A stretch of DNA of 64,000 nt from Batkoa obscura (GCA_030770535.1 JASVEC010000070.1:37839-101838), one strand, 5' to 3'; positions 33,682 to 48,423 are shown, numbered from the stretch's first letter. Program-made: numbers and translations. The notes: generated from the letters alone by a model not told the origin.

Positions 33682-36600
33682 ATGAGTCTACGTAACACAA
33701 TATCCTCTTTATTCTACCATCATGGTAAAGTATGCTCTAATCATCCGTTACGTATCTTAAGTTTAGCTTTTACATGGATTAATATATTAACCTTCTTCGC
33801 CATCTATTCATTTTATTTTGGTACTAAGCCTAATTATCAATTTTTTGAAAATAATTTAATGAGTTATAATGAGATTGTTATTAACGAGGAGTATCAATTA
33901 AAGTATCAATTAGTGGAAATTCGATTTGAGAATGATGTTAAAGAGATGATGAATGGTCCAAGTTTGGAATATTTTATGAAAGTCAACGAAAAATTGGAGG
34001 CTGTGGCAGTCAAAGTGAAAGAAGAGGATGGAGAAAAAGAATATCACTTTGAAGATATTTGTTTTAAACCAGAGGGATATGGGGGGTGTTTCATGTTTAA
34101 TCCAATCCATTATTTTGTCCAAAATCATACTTTATGGAAAAAATATCAAAAAGAAATGCAAATATCATTAGTAGAAAATAGAGAAAAACAAGAGGATTTA
34201 AGATTACCATTATGGGCTATATTCAATAATGTTAAATACCAAGGGGAAGAAGTAATTGGTATGGAAAATTTGGTATTTACACTGTTCCTTAATAATAGAG
34301 AAAACAGTGTAAAGGTATGGAAACTGATATGGGAAAAGCTAAGAATGGAAATAGAAAAAATAGAGGTAAAGGACAGTAGTTTGATAAGTATAGAGAATTC
34401 TAACGAAGAAAATAAAATTCATTATTTTCAAGTAAGCAATTTATTTATTTATTAGTAGTTAAAACTTATTATTATGTCTAGTTTATAAATAATAAAATGT
34501 TAATCTCAGCAGAAACTATGTTTATGGCGTTAGGATATATTGTAGTGGTGTTGTATTTATTTTTTTCAATAAGCAAATTTAAACTTGTAAAATCGAAATT
34601 TTGGCTGGGGTTTGCAGCTTTGTTTTTATTAAATGTTTCATTATTAATGAGTTTTGGTAATTTAATACATAATAGTATTTGTATTTAGTATCTAAGATTT
34701 ATTTTAGGTACTTGTTATTTATTAAATATCAAACTTAATCTGTTACCTTATGAAATATTACCATTTTTAATTATTGCTATTGGTGCTGAAAATCTATTAA
34801 AGATAACAAATTCAGTAGTCTCGACAAGTATTGATCTACCCGTAAGAGAAAGAATAGGAATTGGACTAAAGGATTGTGGGTACAATGTAACATTACATTT
34901 AGGAGTAGAATTAACGATCTTAATTTGTTCTGCTTTAAGCAGTAATGAAGCATTAAGTGAATTTGGTATATTTGCTAGTTTAGCATTAATTATTGATTAT
35001 TTATTACAAATGACTTTTTTTATTTCAGTACTTTCAATTGATATTAGAAGATTAGAATTGTCGGATTTAAATGATAATCAAATTATTAACTCAAATATCA
35101 ATAATATTCAAAATGATGAAAATTTAATGTTAGTTACTATTTGGGAAAAAATGATGTTCAAATTTAATAAACTAAAAGAATATCCATTTTTTAAAGTTGT
35201 TATGGTAAGTATTTATATTATAAAGTAATAATATAACAATAATAATAATAATAAATATATTTTTATTAATATAGATATTTTTGACAATGGGAATCATTTA
35301 TTTATTATTTAATAATTTACAAAGTTATCCAACAGTATTAAAAGAAAAGGCCCAATTGAATTTTAATAATGAAGAATTAAATGAAACTATTTGGAAATTA
35401 ATTAATCCCAATAAAAAAGATATTTATATTGAATTTTTACCAAGTTATTTAATTCAATTAAAGTATTTGGGAGATATGTATATTAACATAAAGAATAATG
35501 AGGATAGCGAAAGTACTAATAACAATAAAGAAAATGAAATAATAAATAAAATTAAAGAAACAATTAAATATCAATTAAATAATATAAAAACATTACATTG
35601 GTTTAAAGTAACTATTGTAATATTAGCAGTTATTTGTTTTTATTATTATTTTAATTATTTAAATCAACAAGGAAAAATACCTAATGAAATGTATAACAAC
35701 AATAACAGCAATGAATCAATGGAATTAAATCAACAGAAAAAAATGAAAATAAAATCAGTATTTCAATTTAGTTATTCGGATATCAAATTACTTTACGTAA
35801 GTGAAAATATGGAGAGGATACTAATTTATACATATCAAAGCGAAGTAATGTTATGGGATTATTTGAATAATGAATTATTAATTAATATTCAAGTTAAAGA
35901 TATTATTCATATATTGTTAAATGAACAACAAGAGATAATTTTAATTGATAACAATAATACATTATATATACAAAAAAAAGAAAAGGAATATAGAAAATTT
36001 CAATTAAAATTTCAATTCATGAGTTATAAAGTCAAGAAAGTCCAATGTTTCGAAGATTTATTAGTGATTTTAAATGAAGCTATGGAATTTATTATATTTG
36101 ATTTAAGTAACGAAGACATTATCTGGAAATTAAGTTTACATTATCAAATAACTATGTTCCAACTAGTTAATAACAATATTTATTTGGCTTGTATGGATGG
36201 TAGTATATTGACTATTGAATTAGAAGATAAAGAGTTTAAGGTTATTAAGTTGAATTATGACAATATCGAGAATAATAAATTAATTAATACAGAAGCAATT
36301 AAATTAATGAAAATTAAAGAAATCAATAAGAATGAATTAATAATAACAATAATTAATAAATTCAATCAAATGTTTACTTATTATTATGATAAAAAGAAAA
36401 GTAACTTAAAAGTAATCCAATTAATTAATTTTAATTTAGAAGATAAAATTGTACAATTAAATATATCAATTAAAAATCAATTAATTTTAATTTATAAGAG
36501 TACAGTTGTTAAGGCGGAATTATGGATTATTAATAGAAATAATAAAAATAATAATAATCTAATTTACAACGATGACATAGAGGAAGAAAATGAATATAGC

Positions 36601-36993
36601 AATAATAATAGTAAAAATAATCTTCAAAAAATAAATATAAATAACAATGGTTGTAAATTTACTTATTTTAATCAACAAAAGGAATTAATTTATTGTAATT
36701 TTAATGAGGAAAATAATCAATGGGAGTTAATTCAGTTAGATATGAAATTGAATCACAATATTATTTATACGTTAAATAACAATAGCAAAGATGATATAGA
36801 ATCAAATATTAATTTAATAAGTAAGCTAATAATATACATTTATAATATTTATATAATGACAATTTTAATAGATACTAAATATAAAACGTATCCTCCATTA
36901 ATGTATAATGATATTTTATTACCCCTTATAACAACTCCTATAACTACCTTTATAGTTATAGGAAATTATATTTATTTAATAGAAAAAAAATAA
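33682..36993 (+). CDS. SCAP/Scp1-like SREBP cleavage-activating protein
   Basis: Exons 33682-34431, 34482-34656, 34708-35204 and 35275-36993 join to 1046 residues, near the length of fission yeast Scp1 (about 1086). The N-terminus has FYHHGKVCSNHPLRIL and TM1, then a lumenal loop. A sterol-sensing domain follows from about residue 255: LISAETMFMALGYIVVVLYL, then VKSKFWLGFAALF, LPFLIIAIGAENLL, SVVSTSIDLPV and FFISVLSIDIRRLEL. Later membrane segments lie at MGIIYLLF and VTIVILAVICFYYYF. The C-terminal ~400 residues show WD-like strands (for example MLWDYLNNELL and IIWKLSLHY) but are Asn/Lys/Ile-rich and highly divergent. SCAP escorts SREBP from ER to Golgi when sterols or oxygen fall. The SREBP itself is not in this window. 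Confidence 0.88.
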
Positions 36994-37017
36994 AAAATAC
37001 ACCAACTATAATTTAAA

Positions 37018-37054
37018 GTTAGATTTAAATTTAGATTTAAATTTAGATTTAAAT
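37018..37054. repeat. 12-bp tandem repeat in the SCAP-TFB5 convergent gap
   Basis: AGATTTAAATTT repeated about three times, between the two convergent stop codons (36993 and 37061). Confidence 0.85.
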
Positions 37055-37060
37055 TCCATT

Positions 37061-37363
37061 TCAATGATTATTATTATTATTATTATTATTTACTCCACCA
37101 TCAATATCTAATTTAAAGGCATTTTGATCTAATATAGTTTGTACTTCATAATGAATATATTTTAATTTGGATTCATTAACAAAGAGGGTTTCGGAATCTA
37201 AATCTTCAAGGATGATGTCACCACCTCGATCTAAACTTAAGATGATTTCTTTTACTGCAGCATCACTGAAGGGAAATACAAGGGATTAATAAGAGCTTTG
37301 GGGTTAATAGATAGGTTGGGCTTACCATGTTATTATGACTCCACCAAGTACTTGAATTCCCAT
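37061..37363 (-). CDS. TFB5: TFIIH subunit Tfb5 (GTF2H5/TTDA)
   Basis: Two exons (37363-37326 and 37265-37061) encode 80 residues, near the usual 70-75 of this family. The joined start MGIQVLGGVIITCDAAVKE fits the family pattern 'hydrophobic G-V/A-L-x-x-C-D-P/A-x-x-K', and DGGDIILEDL-like and DQNAFKL segments follow. Residues 70-79 are a poly-Asn run from an AAT microsatellite just before the stop. Tfb5 stabilises core TFIIH in transcription and nucleotide excision repair. The gene is too small and split to appear as one long open frame. It converges on SCAP (67 bases between stops) and is divergent from DUS4. Confidence 0.88.
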
Positions 37364-37568
37364 GATTTTAAGATTGGATGAATTGAATTTGAAAATAAAA
37401 ATAAACTTAAAATAAAAATAAACCTTCAAAGTTCAAAACTGTGCCTAAAATCTAAGCAAAGTTTAATACATTTAACTTTAAACCAATAATAATTCATTTC
37501 TTTTTAAATTAATTTACTTAATATATTCAACCTCTCAACTTTCACCCATTAACTAATATTTCTAACAA

Positions 37569-38862
37569 ATGACCCAAAGAAAACATTATACAATAGAAGA
37601 AATCCTTGCTCGGGGGAAAAGGGACCCATTCCACTCATATCTAAAAATAGCGGCTCCGATGGTAAGATATTCCAAGTTACCTTTTCGACAGTTATTACAA
37701 GAGTAAGTCCAATATAGTATCCTTCTTCTCTTAACCATAAGTGATCCACTATTTTGCTAGTTATAACCTAGATCTTGTTTACACTCCTATGATACTTTCT
37801 GATGTATTTTCCTCTTCATCACTTGCACGTGATAGTGATTTTACTACCACCAGTAATGAATCCCCCTTAGCGGTTCAATTAGCTGCAAAAAACAGTAAAG
37901 AAGCTGGGGATGCATCAGAATTTTTAGCAAATTATTGTGATGTAATTGATATTAATTGTGGTTGTCCACAAAAATGGGCCATCAATGAAGGGATTGGTGG
38001 GTATTTAATGAGTCAACCGGAAATTGTGAGGGAGATTGTTAGAGAGGTAAAGAATAGGAGTGGTATGCAATGTTCCATTAAAATTCGAGTTCACAAGGAG
38101 TTAAGGTGAGTTTTAAGAGTTTATTAAGGGATTTAATGGTGGATATTAAGGGTACTAATTTTTATTCTTTATTTAATGTTATTTTTATTAGTAAAACAAT
38201 TGAAATGGTCAAAAGAGCAGAAAGCGTTGGCGTTGCTTGGATAACAGTTCATGGTAGAACAGTGAAACAAAGTTCTTCTGAAGAAGTTAATTATGAAGCT
38301 ATTAAAATGGTAAAAGAGCATGCTACGGTACCAGTATTTGGTAATGGAAATATATTTAGTTTAGCAGATGCGGATAAGATGGTGGAAAATACTAAAGTGG
38401 ATGGTAAGTTGGACATGAGTCGAGGGGGAAAATTAGAGGACAGTTATTGATAAGCTTAACTTTTTAGGGGTCATGTCCGCAAGAGGGATATTAAATAATC
38501 CAGCTTTATTTACAAATGCACCTTATACCCCAATGGAATGCGTGGAGGTAAGTTTTAAATATTATGAATAGAAAACAGTGCTTTTATTAATATATATGCT
38601 ATTGATAGAAATATGTTCATAAAGCATTAGAACAAGGCACAAATACATTTATATTTCATCATCATTTAATGTATATGCTGGAAAGTACAATGTCAAAAGC
38701 AGGTAAGTCTTTAGTTTGCTGGACACGAAATTTAAGTGATAAGGAGTTTAATAATGTTAACTTAATTTTATTATAGAAAAAAAAAGTTTTAATGTCTTAT
38801 CATCGATACCAGCGATTTTAGATCATCTAGAAGAACACTATGGGTTAGAGTGCATGGAGTAA
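37569..38862 (+). CDS. DUS4: tRNA-dihydrouridine synthase Dus4 (U20a/U20b)
   Basis: Six exons: 37569-37702, 37761-38105, 38192-38403, 38468-38547, 38609-38702 and 38777-38862, giving 316 residues in continuous frame. Landmarks: KIAAPMVRYSKLPFR (FMN phosphate region), LDLVYTPMI, ARDSDFTT, DVIDINCGCPQKWA with the catalytic Cys, CSIKIRVHKEL, WITVHGRTVKQ, VPVFGNGNI, GVMSARGILNNPALF, FHHHLMYMLE and NVLSSIPAILDHLEEHYG. APMVRYSKL, CPQKWA and the compact length point to Dus4 rather than Dus1-3. It reduces uridines in the D-loop of tRNAs using FMN and NADPH. It starts 206 bases from TFB5, divergently. Confidence 0.93.
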
Positions 38863-39353
38863 AGGATAGAGGGAATTACTGGATTTTGTAAAATAAAAAC
38901 TAATGTCCATAGACTAAGTTTGAGTTATTTATTTAAATTTTTCGTATAATAAGAAGCGGGGTTTTGTTTATTTTGTGTAATAAAATAGACGATAGTATAA
39001 TATGGTACTAAAGTAAAAAACATGATAAAATATTGGTAGAATAATAAATAGAACGTTTATAGAAGTATAAATACTATATCATATCATTACTATTTAGCAT
39101 AAGTTTATGTTTTATATTAAAATTTAACGATGGTCAAAGGATATATTTCGTAAAATAGTTTAACAGGATTACCAAATTTAGCAAATATTAATTTCTAAAA
39201 TTCTAAATTTAAGGGGAGCTTTAAATGAAGTTTGGCAAAATGTTAAGAATTACAGTTGGTGACTAAATGGAATTTTAATTTTAGAAACTAAAAATTGCAT
39301 TAACTATTCTTTAACTTGTTAATTTGCATTAAAAAAAAAGAACACTTCAATTC
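38863..39353. other. Intergenic spacer
   Basis: AT-rich region between DUS4 and the Ivy1-like gene; nothing recognised. Confidence 0.45.
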
Positions 39354-40599
39354 ATGTCCAATATCGTCAACAACACTACCATGGACACTGGCATCAAGCC
39401 ACCTACTATACGTTCTAGATCAAGCACCATTGATTCCAATTATGACACTCAATATAATAATTCATTGTTAAGCAACTCAAATTCGATCTATATTTCTCAG
39501 AAAGAATTGAGAACCTCCATGGATACATTTAAAAATTTATTAGCTTGTACCATGGAATTTGAACATAAAATTCAAAATTTTTCAAAAGCTTCAAGTGATT
39601 TTGCTAGTCAAATAGAAAATTTAGCACGACTTAAAGGAGTGGATGAAGAAGGTAAGTTAGTTTTTTGAGTATTAAAGTTTTGAAGGATTTTGATGCTAAT
39701 AAATTGTTTTTTCAGCTGATGGTTTACAATCCATTTCAGGTCTTCATTTTGTTATGGCTACTCATATTGAATTGTTGGTAGGCTATAAATAACAAATTAG
39801 CTCCTTTTTATATCATAATTAACAGTCTTTGTTTTTTTTAGTCTCAAGCACTAAATCAATCAGTAATATTGCCTTTAGAAAAAAGTTTGCTAAGTTTTGA
39901 AGAAAAACTAAAGGTAAGTTGGATTATTTATTTATTTATTAAAGAACATGAGAGCTGATAATTGTTTGATTTATAATAGACTGAAGAAAATGAACGACAA
40001 AAAACATTAGCTTATATAAGTCATAAAATTAAAGTAACTGAAGCAAGGAGTTTAGAAACAGCTAAAAGAGGAACAAGGGGTAAGATTATTATTTAGTAAT
40101 TATAAAAACAATATACTAAATTTTATTTTCATTTTCATTCAGATTTGACTCAATTTCGTAATATCTTAACTGAGCTAACTAATCAAGTAGATGAGATGGA
40201 ACGAGTAAATCAAGAACATTATATTAAAAAATATGAATGGCAAAGAGAAAATGGGTTATTTATAAAGCAATGTTTAAATTCCTTCGTCAAAGTCGAAATT
40301 GAGCTATTTGATCGTATTATTTCAAAATGTATTCAAGATGATTATTTAAAAAAAGTAAGTTTTCAACTCTATTATAATAATGTAATATAATGATACTAAT
40401 GCTAATAATTTTTACTTATTTACTTATTTTATTAAATAGATAATTACCGAAGAACCCGAACCATTTTCAATCTATGATAGAGTGGATAAAAATAAAGAAG
40501 AATTATTTACTGTATTACCAACTACACCTATATTTGAACAGCAATCTTTACATCATTTGTCAAATACAATCGCTTACCATTCGTTTATTCCAAATTCAT

Positions 40600-40639
<40 letters not shown>

Positions 40640-41354
40640 AGATGATACTAATGAGAATGATAACAATAATAACAATATAGCCCCACCTTTAACACCCACA
40701 ATAAATATTAACAGTATTTCAACAAATAGTCAAAGTAACAGTATGGATATTGTTAATTTATTAAATAGTGAAGAGGAAACTACCAACATCCAGAACCACG
40801 AAACAATTAATAGATCAACTAAAACAGAAGTTGAAAAAATCTCAAAACAAAACAATAATAGTAATCATAATTATAAAGAATATGAATTTAAATCATCTTC
40901 TCCATTAATGTCGGATCATTCTAATGATTATTATTATGATAATAATGGTAACTTGAGAGACATTACGCCTCTGATATCACCTTTACCTATGAGTGAATAT
41001 AATCCTACTCCACTAAGTAAAAATGTGGATTATTCATATTATAATGAATTAAATGGGAATAACAATAATGAAGAGAGTAATAGTAATAAGAATGATAATG
41101 AAAAAGAAAGTATGAACGAAATTTATGAGTTACATCGAAATGATAGTATCGTTACTATGGATTCCGTACAAAGTTTTAATAGTAGTAATGTTAGTGTTAA
41201 CAGCAATAGTAAAATGGAGGACGATGAGCAAAATGGACAAGAGAATATTCAAACTAAAAATAAAGAGAAAGGAAAAAAGAAAGACAGTTTATATAATCAA
41301 GTTATCAAACAGAATTTTAGGGAAAGTAACACAGCTTTAAAGGGGGCAGAATAA
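39354..41354 (+). CDS. Ivy1/IMD-type BAR-domain protein with Asn-rich tail
   Basis: Six exons: 39354-39651, 39716-39777, 39842-39913, 39980-40079, 40143-40354 and 40440-41354, giving 552 residues. After a Ser/Asn-rich lead, residues ~48-250 form an all-helical region (FKNLLACTMEFEHKIQNFSK, then ENLARLKG, GLHFVMATHIELL, AYISHKIKVTEARSLETAK and FRNILTELTNQVDEMERV). This matches the pattern of fungal IMD/inverse-BAR proteins such as Ivy1 (ASSxFAxxLExLARLKG, then SGLHxxxAxHxxLL). Ivy1 binds phosphoinositides, Vps33 and Ypt7 at vacuole and endosome membranes; that role is inferred here. The last exon is a long disordered tail with a 14-Asn run from an AAT repeat near 40603-40637. A frame at 40474 on the same strand is a shadow of that repeat. 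Confidence 0.72.
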
Positions 41355-41895
41355 ATATTCGAATGAGTTTAGTTGAGATAGTTTTTTTAGGAGTTTTGCT
41401 TTGATAAAGTGGACCAAGGAGATTTTGAGCTTTTTGAAGTAGATTATTATTTTATTAGTTTTTTAAAAAATAAAAAAAAGTGTATTATTAACTTTTAACT
41501 TTTTAAGAGTGTGTTCCAGCTTTACTTTTCGTTCCTTAAATTATGTTTTACTATGATTTTCAAATAAATGAAAAAAAGAGTGAATTATTCAATATTTCAA
41601 TTTATTATAATATTCCCATTTCTCAAATTTCTAAATTTCTCAAAACTTAAATTTACTTTAAATACTAAATATCAATAACATCTACACTTAATCCATCCTT
41701 AAGTTTTAATAGGCTCTTTATTATTATTAAATTAGCACTCATTGCTTCAAATTTTATTTTAAATTTTCAAAAATCAATCAACTACGTAATTCCAAATAAA
41801 ATGAACAACTAAATTAAAAGAAGCGGTAAACTCAACTCTTTTATTCTTCTTTGCATTCGCCTTTTTGTTTCTATTTTGTTTCATTTTAACTAATA
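41355..41895. other. Intergenic spacer
   Basis: AT-rich 540 bases upstream of profilin. C/T-rich tracts occur near 41840-41885, just before the profilin ATG, as in many highly expressed fungal genes. Confidence 0.45.
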
Positions 41896-42520
41896 ATGTC
41901 TTGGCAAGCTTTTGTAGATACCAATTTAATTGGTAGTAATAATTTTAATAAAGCATTAATAATCGATCATCAAAATAATGTTTGGGCTACCTCCGAAGAG
42001 AAATTACATGTAAGTTTAAATTACAAATCCCTTCTCCCTCTCGCATTTCAATAAAAACAAACTAATGCAAAAAATTTTGACTCCTTTTTAGTTATCAAAA
42101 GAAGATTTCAATGTATTAGAACAAGCATATGAAAAACCAGAAGTAATTTTTACCCATGGATTTACTATTAGAGAAAAAAAATATCGTACAATTAAAGCTG
42201 ATAATAGAAGTGTTTATGGAAAAGCAGTGGTAAGTTATTTTATTCAATGTTTTATTTTAAACAATAACAAGTACTTGCCTGATAAGAACAACAGTAAATT
42301 TAACTAAAATACCATTTTCAGGACAACTCTGGTGGTATAACAATAGTTAAAACAAACCGTTGTTATTTAATTGGTTTTTACGACGATGGTGTGAAACCTG
42401 GATTCGCATCAGCTACTATTGAAGAGTTAGGGGATCAGCTTATTGAAGCTAACTTTGTAAGTTTTTATGTTATTATTTTAAACTAATAAGTTATTAACTA
42501 TTTTTGATATTTTTTAGTAA
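41896..42520 (+). CDS. PFY1: Profilin
   Basis: Exons 41896-42009, 42092-42229 and 42322-42456, plus a terminal exon containing only the stop codon (42518-42520), give 129 residues, the usual fungal profilin length. Landmarks are MSWQAFVDTNLIG (the poly-Pro-binding N-terminus), NVWATSE, FTHGFTIREKKY, DNSGGITIVKTNRCYLIGFYDD and a C-terminal helix LGDQLIEANF. It binds monomeric actin, poly-proline and phosphoinositides. If the last intron were retained, the protein would end in eleven extra residues (VSFYVIILN-type), which no profilin has; this supports the stop-only exon. Convergent with CTP synthase. Confidence 0.95.
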
Positions 42521-42675
42521 AAATAAAATTGTTCACTCATTTTTTCATATTATTTAATACTTTATTTTTCAATATATTTACAATAATCAATAATAAATTA
42601 AATCAAAATGTTTAAAAGTAAATAAATCATTTCTATTCTCCCTTTAATTTATAATAACAACTATCATATTTATAA

Positions 42676-44684
<2,009 letters not shown>

Positions 44685-46081
44685 TTTATTTCGTTTATTT
44701 TATTGTTATGTATATGTTATATAAGTTATATGAAACAAGCTGTTTTTTTGTTTATTCTATCTATTTCTATTATTTATAAACTATATAAATTAAAAAAATA
44801 AAACCCGGAAACTGAGGTTAAATTTCAACTTATATTATGGGATTCGGGCAAAATTCTAGATTTTATAAATTTATCCTCTTATTCTTAAATATTAAATAAA
44901 GACCTATCATTTCTAAATTATTCAAATATTAGCTTGAAATTTTAATTTTGATGCCATTTATAGTAAATTAACAGTAAAAATTTACTTTAATTGAATTCTA
45001 TTTTTTATTTTTTCTATGGTTTATGTGTTTATTATGGCTTATGAGCTTAATTCATAAGATATAAAAGCGATTACAGTTATAAATTTGATGCAATAATATT
45101 GAATTCACTTGAAAGGATTTACTGTGGAAGTATAGCTTTTTATAATTTATAATGTTTATTTAGTAAACTATTATTACTAATTTATTTTAATTAAACTATG
45201 ATATTTAATCGTCCCCCTTGTTATAACTTATTGCTTATTTTGAAGTACAAGTTTGGCTCATAAGATATAAATGCGTATTTTGATTTAAAAGGCATTGTGA
45301 GAGGAATCCATTAACTAGATAAAATACAAATTTAAAACTATAGATTATTCTTGGTTTTTAATAAAGATTATCATCTATTTTCTTATAAAATTCTAATTTT
45401 GAGTCGTATTATTACCACTTGTTGATTAAATCAAAAAATACAATGTTTGTATATTTAAAACTAATATCGCAAAATTTTTATTTATTCAGGCAAAATAATA
45501 TTAAAAATATATAAAATGATATTGCTGTAGAGTTCAGAGCTAAGAGTCAGGAAGCAGGTTTGTTGCTGTTGATTAGTTGTAGATTGTAATTTTGCTACCA
45601 ATTTAAATTAAAGATATTTATTATAAAAATATTCCAATGACTATGATTCAAATTATAAAGATATATCTTCCTTGTGTAAAACTGACCAGTGATATTATTT
45701 AAAACAAACAAAATATAAAATAAAAAAATACTTGTAATTTCACAACTTCTAAAGATGACTTTTGATTGACTTAGAGAATATAAAACAGTCAAATCTTTCA
45801 GATGTTAGTACACGAATGTTCACTTAGGAAATCATTTATGGTATGATCTTCCAAAAAAATTCTTGATCTGTATAGTTTAAATTATAGATGGTTAATATTT
45901 AAAGATTTTGTAACTTTGGAATTATTCTGAAGGCACCTTTAAAAATAGTTATTTCAGTAATATGAATTTCTTTTGAGCATAAAAAATCATAAAATAAATT
46001 TACATTAAGCATTAGTTTATGAATGTTATAAAGTTAAACACTTATATTTTTTGATTTTTGATAAGCCATTGATGTTTATAC
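44685..46081. other. Gene-free AT-rich spacer
   Basis: About 1.4 kb upstream of CTP synthase. A 65-codon minus-strand frame at 45595-45792 has no recognisable features and is not called. Confidence 0.5.
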
Positions 46082-46187
46082 ATATGGGGATGTTTTTTTT
46101 GATTTCATTATTTTTACATCTTTTAAGCGTTATTTAAGTGGAAAAATTGCTAGTAAAATTCTTAAATACAAAAACACATCCCCATAT
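46082..46187 (+). mobile_element. MITE copy 16
   Basis: Nearly consensus forward copy with both TIRs intact (ATATGGGGATGT, ACATCCCCATAT), a good reference for the family. Confidence 0.95.
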
Positions 46188-46326
46188 CTCTTTTATGTTA
46201 AAAACATTACCAAAATAACTTATAGAAGCTTTATTTAGTGGAATACCTGTTAATAACAATGACACAAATAAATCAAAATTGGAAACTTCGTAAAAATTTC
46301 GAGACAGTGAAAGAACATAACAGAGA

Positions 46327-46430
46327 ATGAAGATGTTTTTTTTGGTCTTATTGCTTTCTCGATTTCTTGAGTGATATTTAAGTGAAAAGACTATTAATAA
46401 AGTTCTTAGACAAAAAACACATCCTTATAT
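46327..46430 (+). mobile_element. MITE copy 17
   Basis: Diverged forward copy (TGAAGATGTTTTTTT to ACATCCTTATAT), abutting the F-box-like fragment that begins at 46431. Confidence 0.88.
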
Positions 46431-46607
46431 GATGGATTTAAATAAACTCTGTAACATAAATTGGTAAAGTTGACTAATTTGCCTAAACAATGCTTTGTTT
46501 GAAGATCTTAGATCAAATGGTTCATATGGAGATACGAGATTAAAGATATTATCAATATTGATGCCTAGTAAGTTATATAGCTTTAGAGTACTTATTTTAT
46601 GCTAGAA
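46431..46607 (-). pseudogene. 5' fragment of an F-box-like (family 1) gene
   Basis: Minus strand encodes about 50 residues similar to the start of the gene at 4494 (STLKLYNLLGINIDNIF, then LRSSNKALFRQISQL). The ATG is lost, and the match ends where MITE copy 17 begins. The rest of the gene is absent. Confidence 0.8.
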
Positions 46608-46917
46608 AAATAAGCAAAATCTTTGATACTCTCTCTATTTATAGTATCTTGTAAAGGTGTTAATTCTAGAAAGCTTATTTTATTATTGCTTAATTACTTA
46701 CATTTGAGTCATTTATATTACATTAATATTGCTTCATCATTCACTCATTTTAATTCAATTTGAAAAGATATCAACATGTAAAAAAGGCATTTAATATTTA
46801 TCGATATCTTAAGCCTTTGAGATTTTTTATCATTAACAGTAACTTTATATGAATTAGTTTAAAAGCTTAGTTCAAATTTTGTCCAATTTGATTTTTGAAA
46901 AAATCACAAATTGAGCA

Positions 46918-47020
46918 TAAAATGAGGATAAATTTTTTGTCTAAGAGTTTTACTAACAATCTTTCTGCTCAAATAGCGCTTAAAAAGTAGAAAAAATGAT
47001 GAAACTAAGAAAGCACCCAC
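46918..47020 (-). mobile_element. MITE copy 18
   Basis: Reverse-orientation copy with worn ends and a clear interior (TTTACTAACAATCTTTCTGC, AAATAGCGCTTAAAA). Confidence 0.85.
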
Positions 47021-47024
47021 ATTT

Positions 47025-47097
47025 ACCAACAATCTCTCTGCAAATACCGTTTAAAAGATGGAAAAAGTAACGAAATAAAAAAAACGCCTCCCTATAC
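47025..47097 (-). mobile_element. MITE copy 19, partial
   Basis: Tandem partial copy beginning at the interior ACCAACAATCTCTC and running to GCCTCCCTATA, directly after copy 18. Confidence 0.78.
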
Positions 47098-47756
47098 TGT
47101 TTCACTTAATTTCGAAATAACCTATACTGGAGTGTTTTTGTCCGGTTTACTTATTATTTTTCAAATTTTACGCTACACAGGAAATAGATAAAAAAATAAA
47201 GCTGTAAACTTCATTTTTAATTTTGACCAAGTTTTAAACTTAACTATACATAAAAAACTTAGCAGATTTTATATTAAAAAACATTTTTTATTAGCAATAT
47301 GAACTTATTTAATCAACTATAATTTTTTCCACTTTGACATCTTTTACATTTAAAGAGAAAGACAAACATGAGAGAACCTTCAAAATTTGATAAAGTAAGA
47401 TGGTGCTCAATGCTTTTTTTCGAAAATCAAATAGGATATTATTATAGTAGAAAAGATTCAGACTTAAAATTTCGATAAAACATCAATGAAGTATTGTTAC
47501 AATGATAATTATTGATTCCTTCTAAATTTGATCAAAAGGTGTTAGTAGATTTTTGAAGCTATTAGAACAGCTTGGAGTCAGATATCTTTCGTTGTTTTTA
47601 GTTTGAAGTTAAGGATCTATAAAAGCTGTAACTTTTAAATTCATATTAGAAAAAGTCACCTCGAATTAAAAATAGCATGTGCATAACTGTAAGTTCTAAA
47701 ATTTAAGGAAAAAATAGAAATAAAATGGATATATTAAACAATAACTATTTATTTAA

Positions 47757-48423
47757 AATAAAAAATTATAAACAATATTTACAATATTGAACTAATAGCT
47801 AGGAGGTAACTCTTGGATATAATTGCATTCTAAACCAAGTTTAAGTTGATTAGCACGACGGTAATGAAAAGGTTGATCACCAAGATTATATTTCACTAAA
47901 GTACCTTTAGTACTATAAATAGTGGGATACATTAAAGTTTGATTAAACTGATAGTAACATAAGTCACTACCATTGTAAGTAAATGTGACTTCGTTTAATG
48001 ATAAGTCATGAAAACAACCTATAATATCTCCTCGTTTAAGAGTATGCACAAATGTATTCGAGTATTGCTCTTCATTTATATTCACACCGTATATTTTACT
48101 ATTTAGTAGTATATGCAATTCTGTATTAAATTAGTAAACTTGTAAATATATATATATAATAGTTACCATGAATTTTGCTACTACTTTTATTCGCATATCC
48201 AAATAAAAGCTCAAAACTTTCATCAAAATCTAATAATTCGATTTCATAATACATCGATTCTGGATTCACTTTGTATTTTTTTGCTTGTATTATACAGTTA
48301 TCATTAAAATATATAGTATCATTTTCTTTTAGTATTATCCTTTCTTCTTCTCCAACAGTTGCCTTAAATTTAGTCTTATTTTTCAAGTTGTTTTCAATCC
48401 TTATTTCGCTTAATTGAATCGTC
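47757..48423 (-). repeat. Identical 3' block shared by the twin SPRY genes (copy 1)
   Basis: About 665 bases, covering the 3' flank, second exon, intron and the end of exon 1. By eye they are identical to 50074-50740, intron included, and the identity stops at the LSEIRIEN codons. Confidence 0.92.

Noticed and set aside
33910-34128. Minus-strand 72-codon frame
   Set aside because: Antisense shadow of SCAP exon 1, whose protein matches its family.
40474-40680. Ile-rich 68-codon plus-strand frame
   Set aside because: Alternative frame of the AAT microsatellite and flanks in the Ivy1-like gene.
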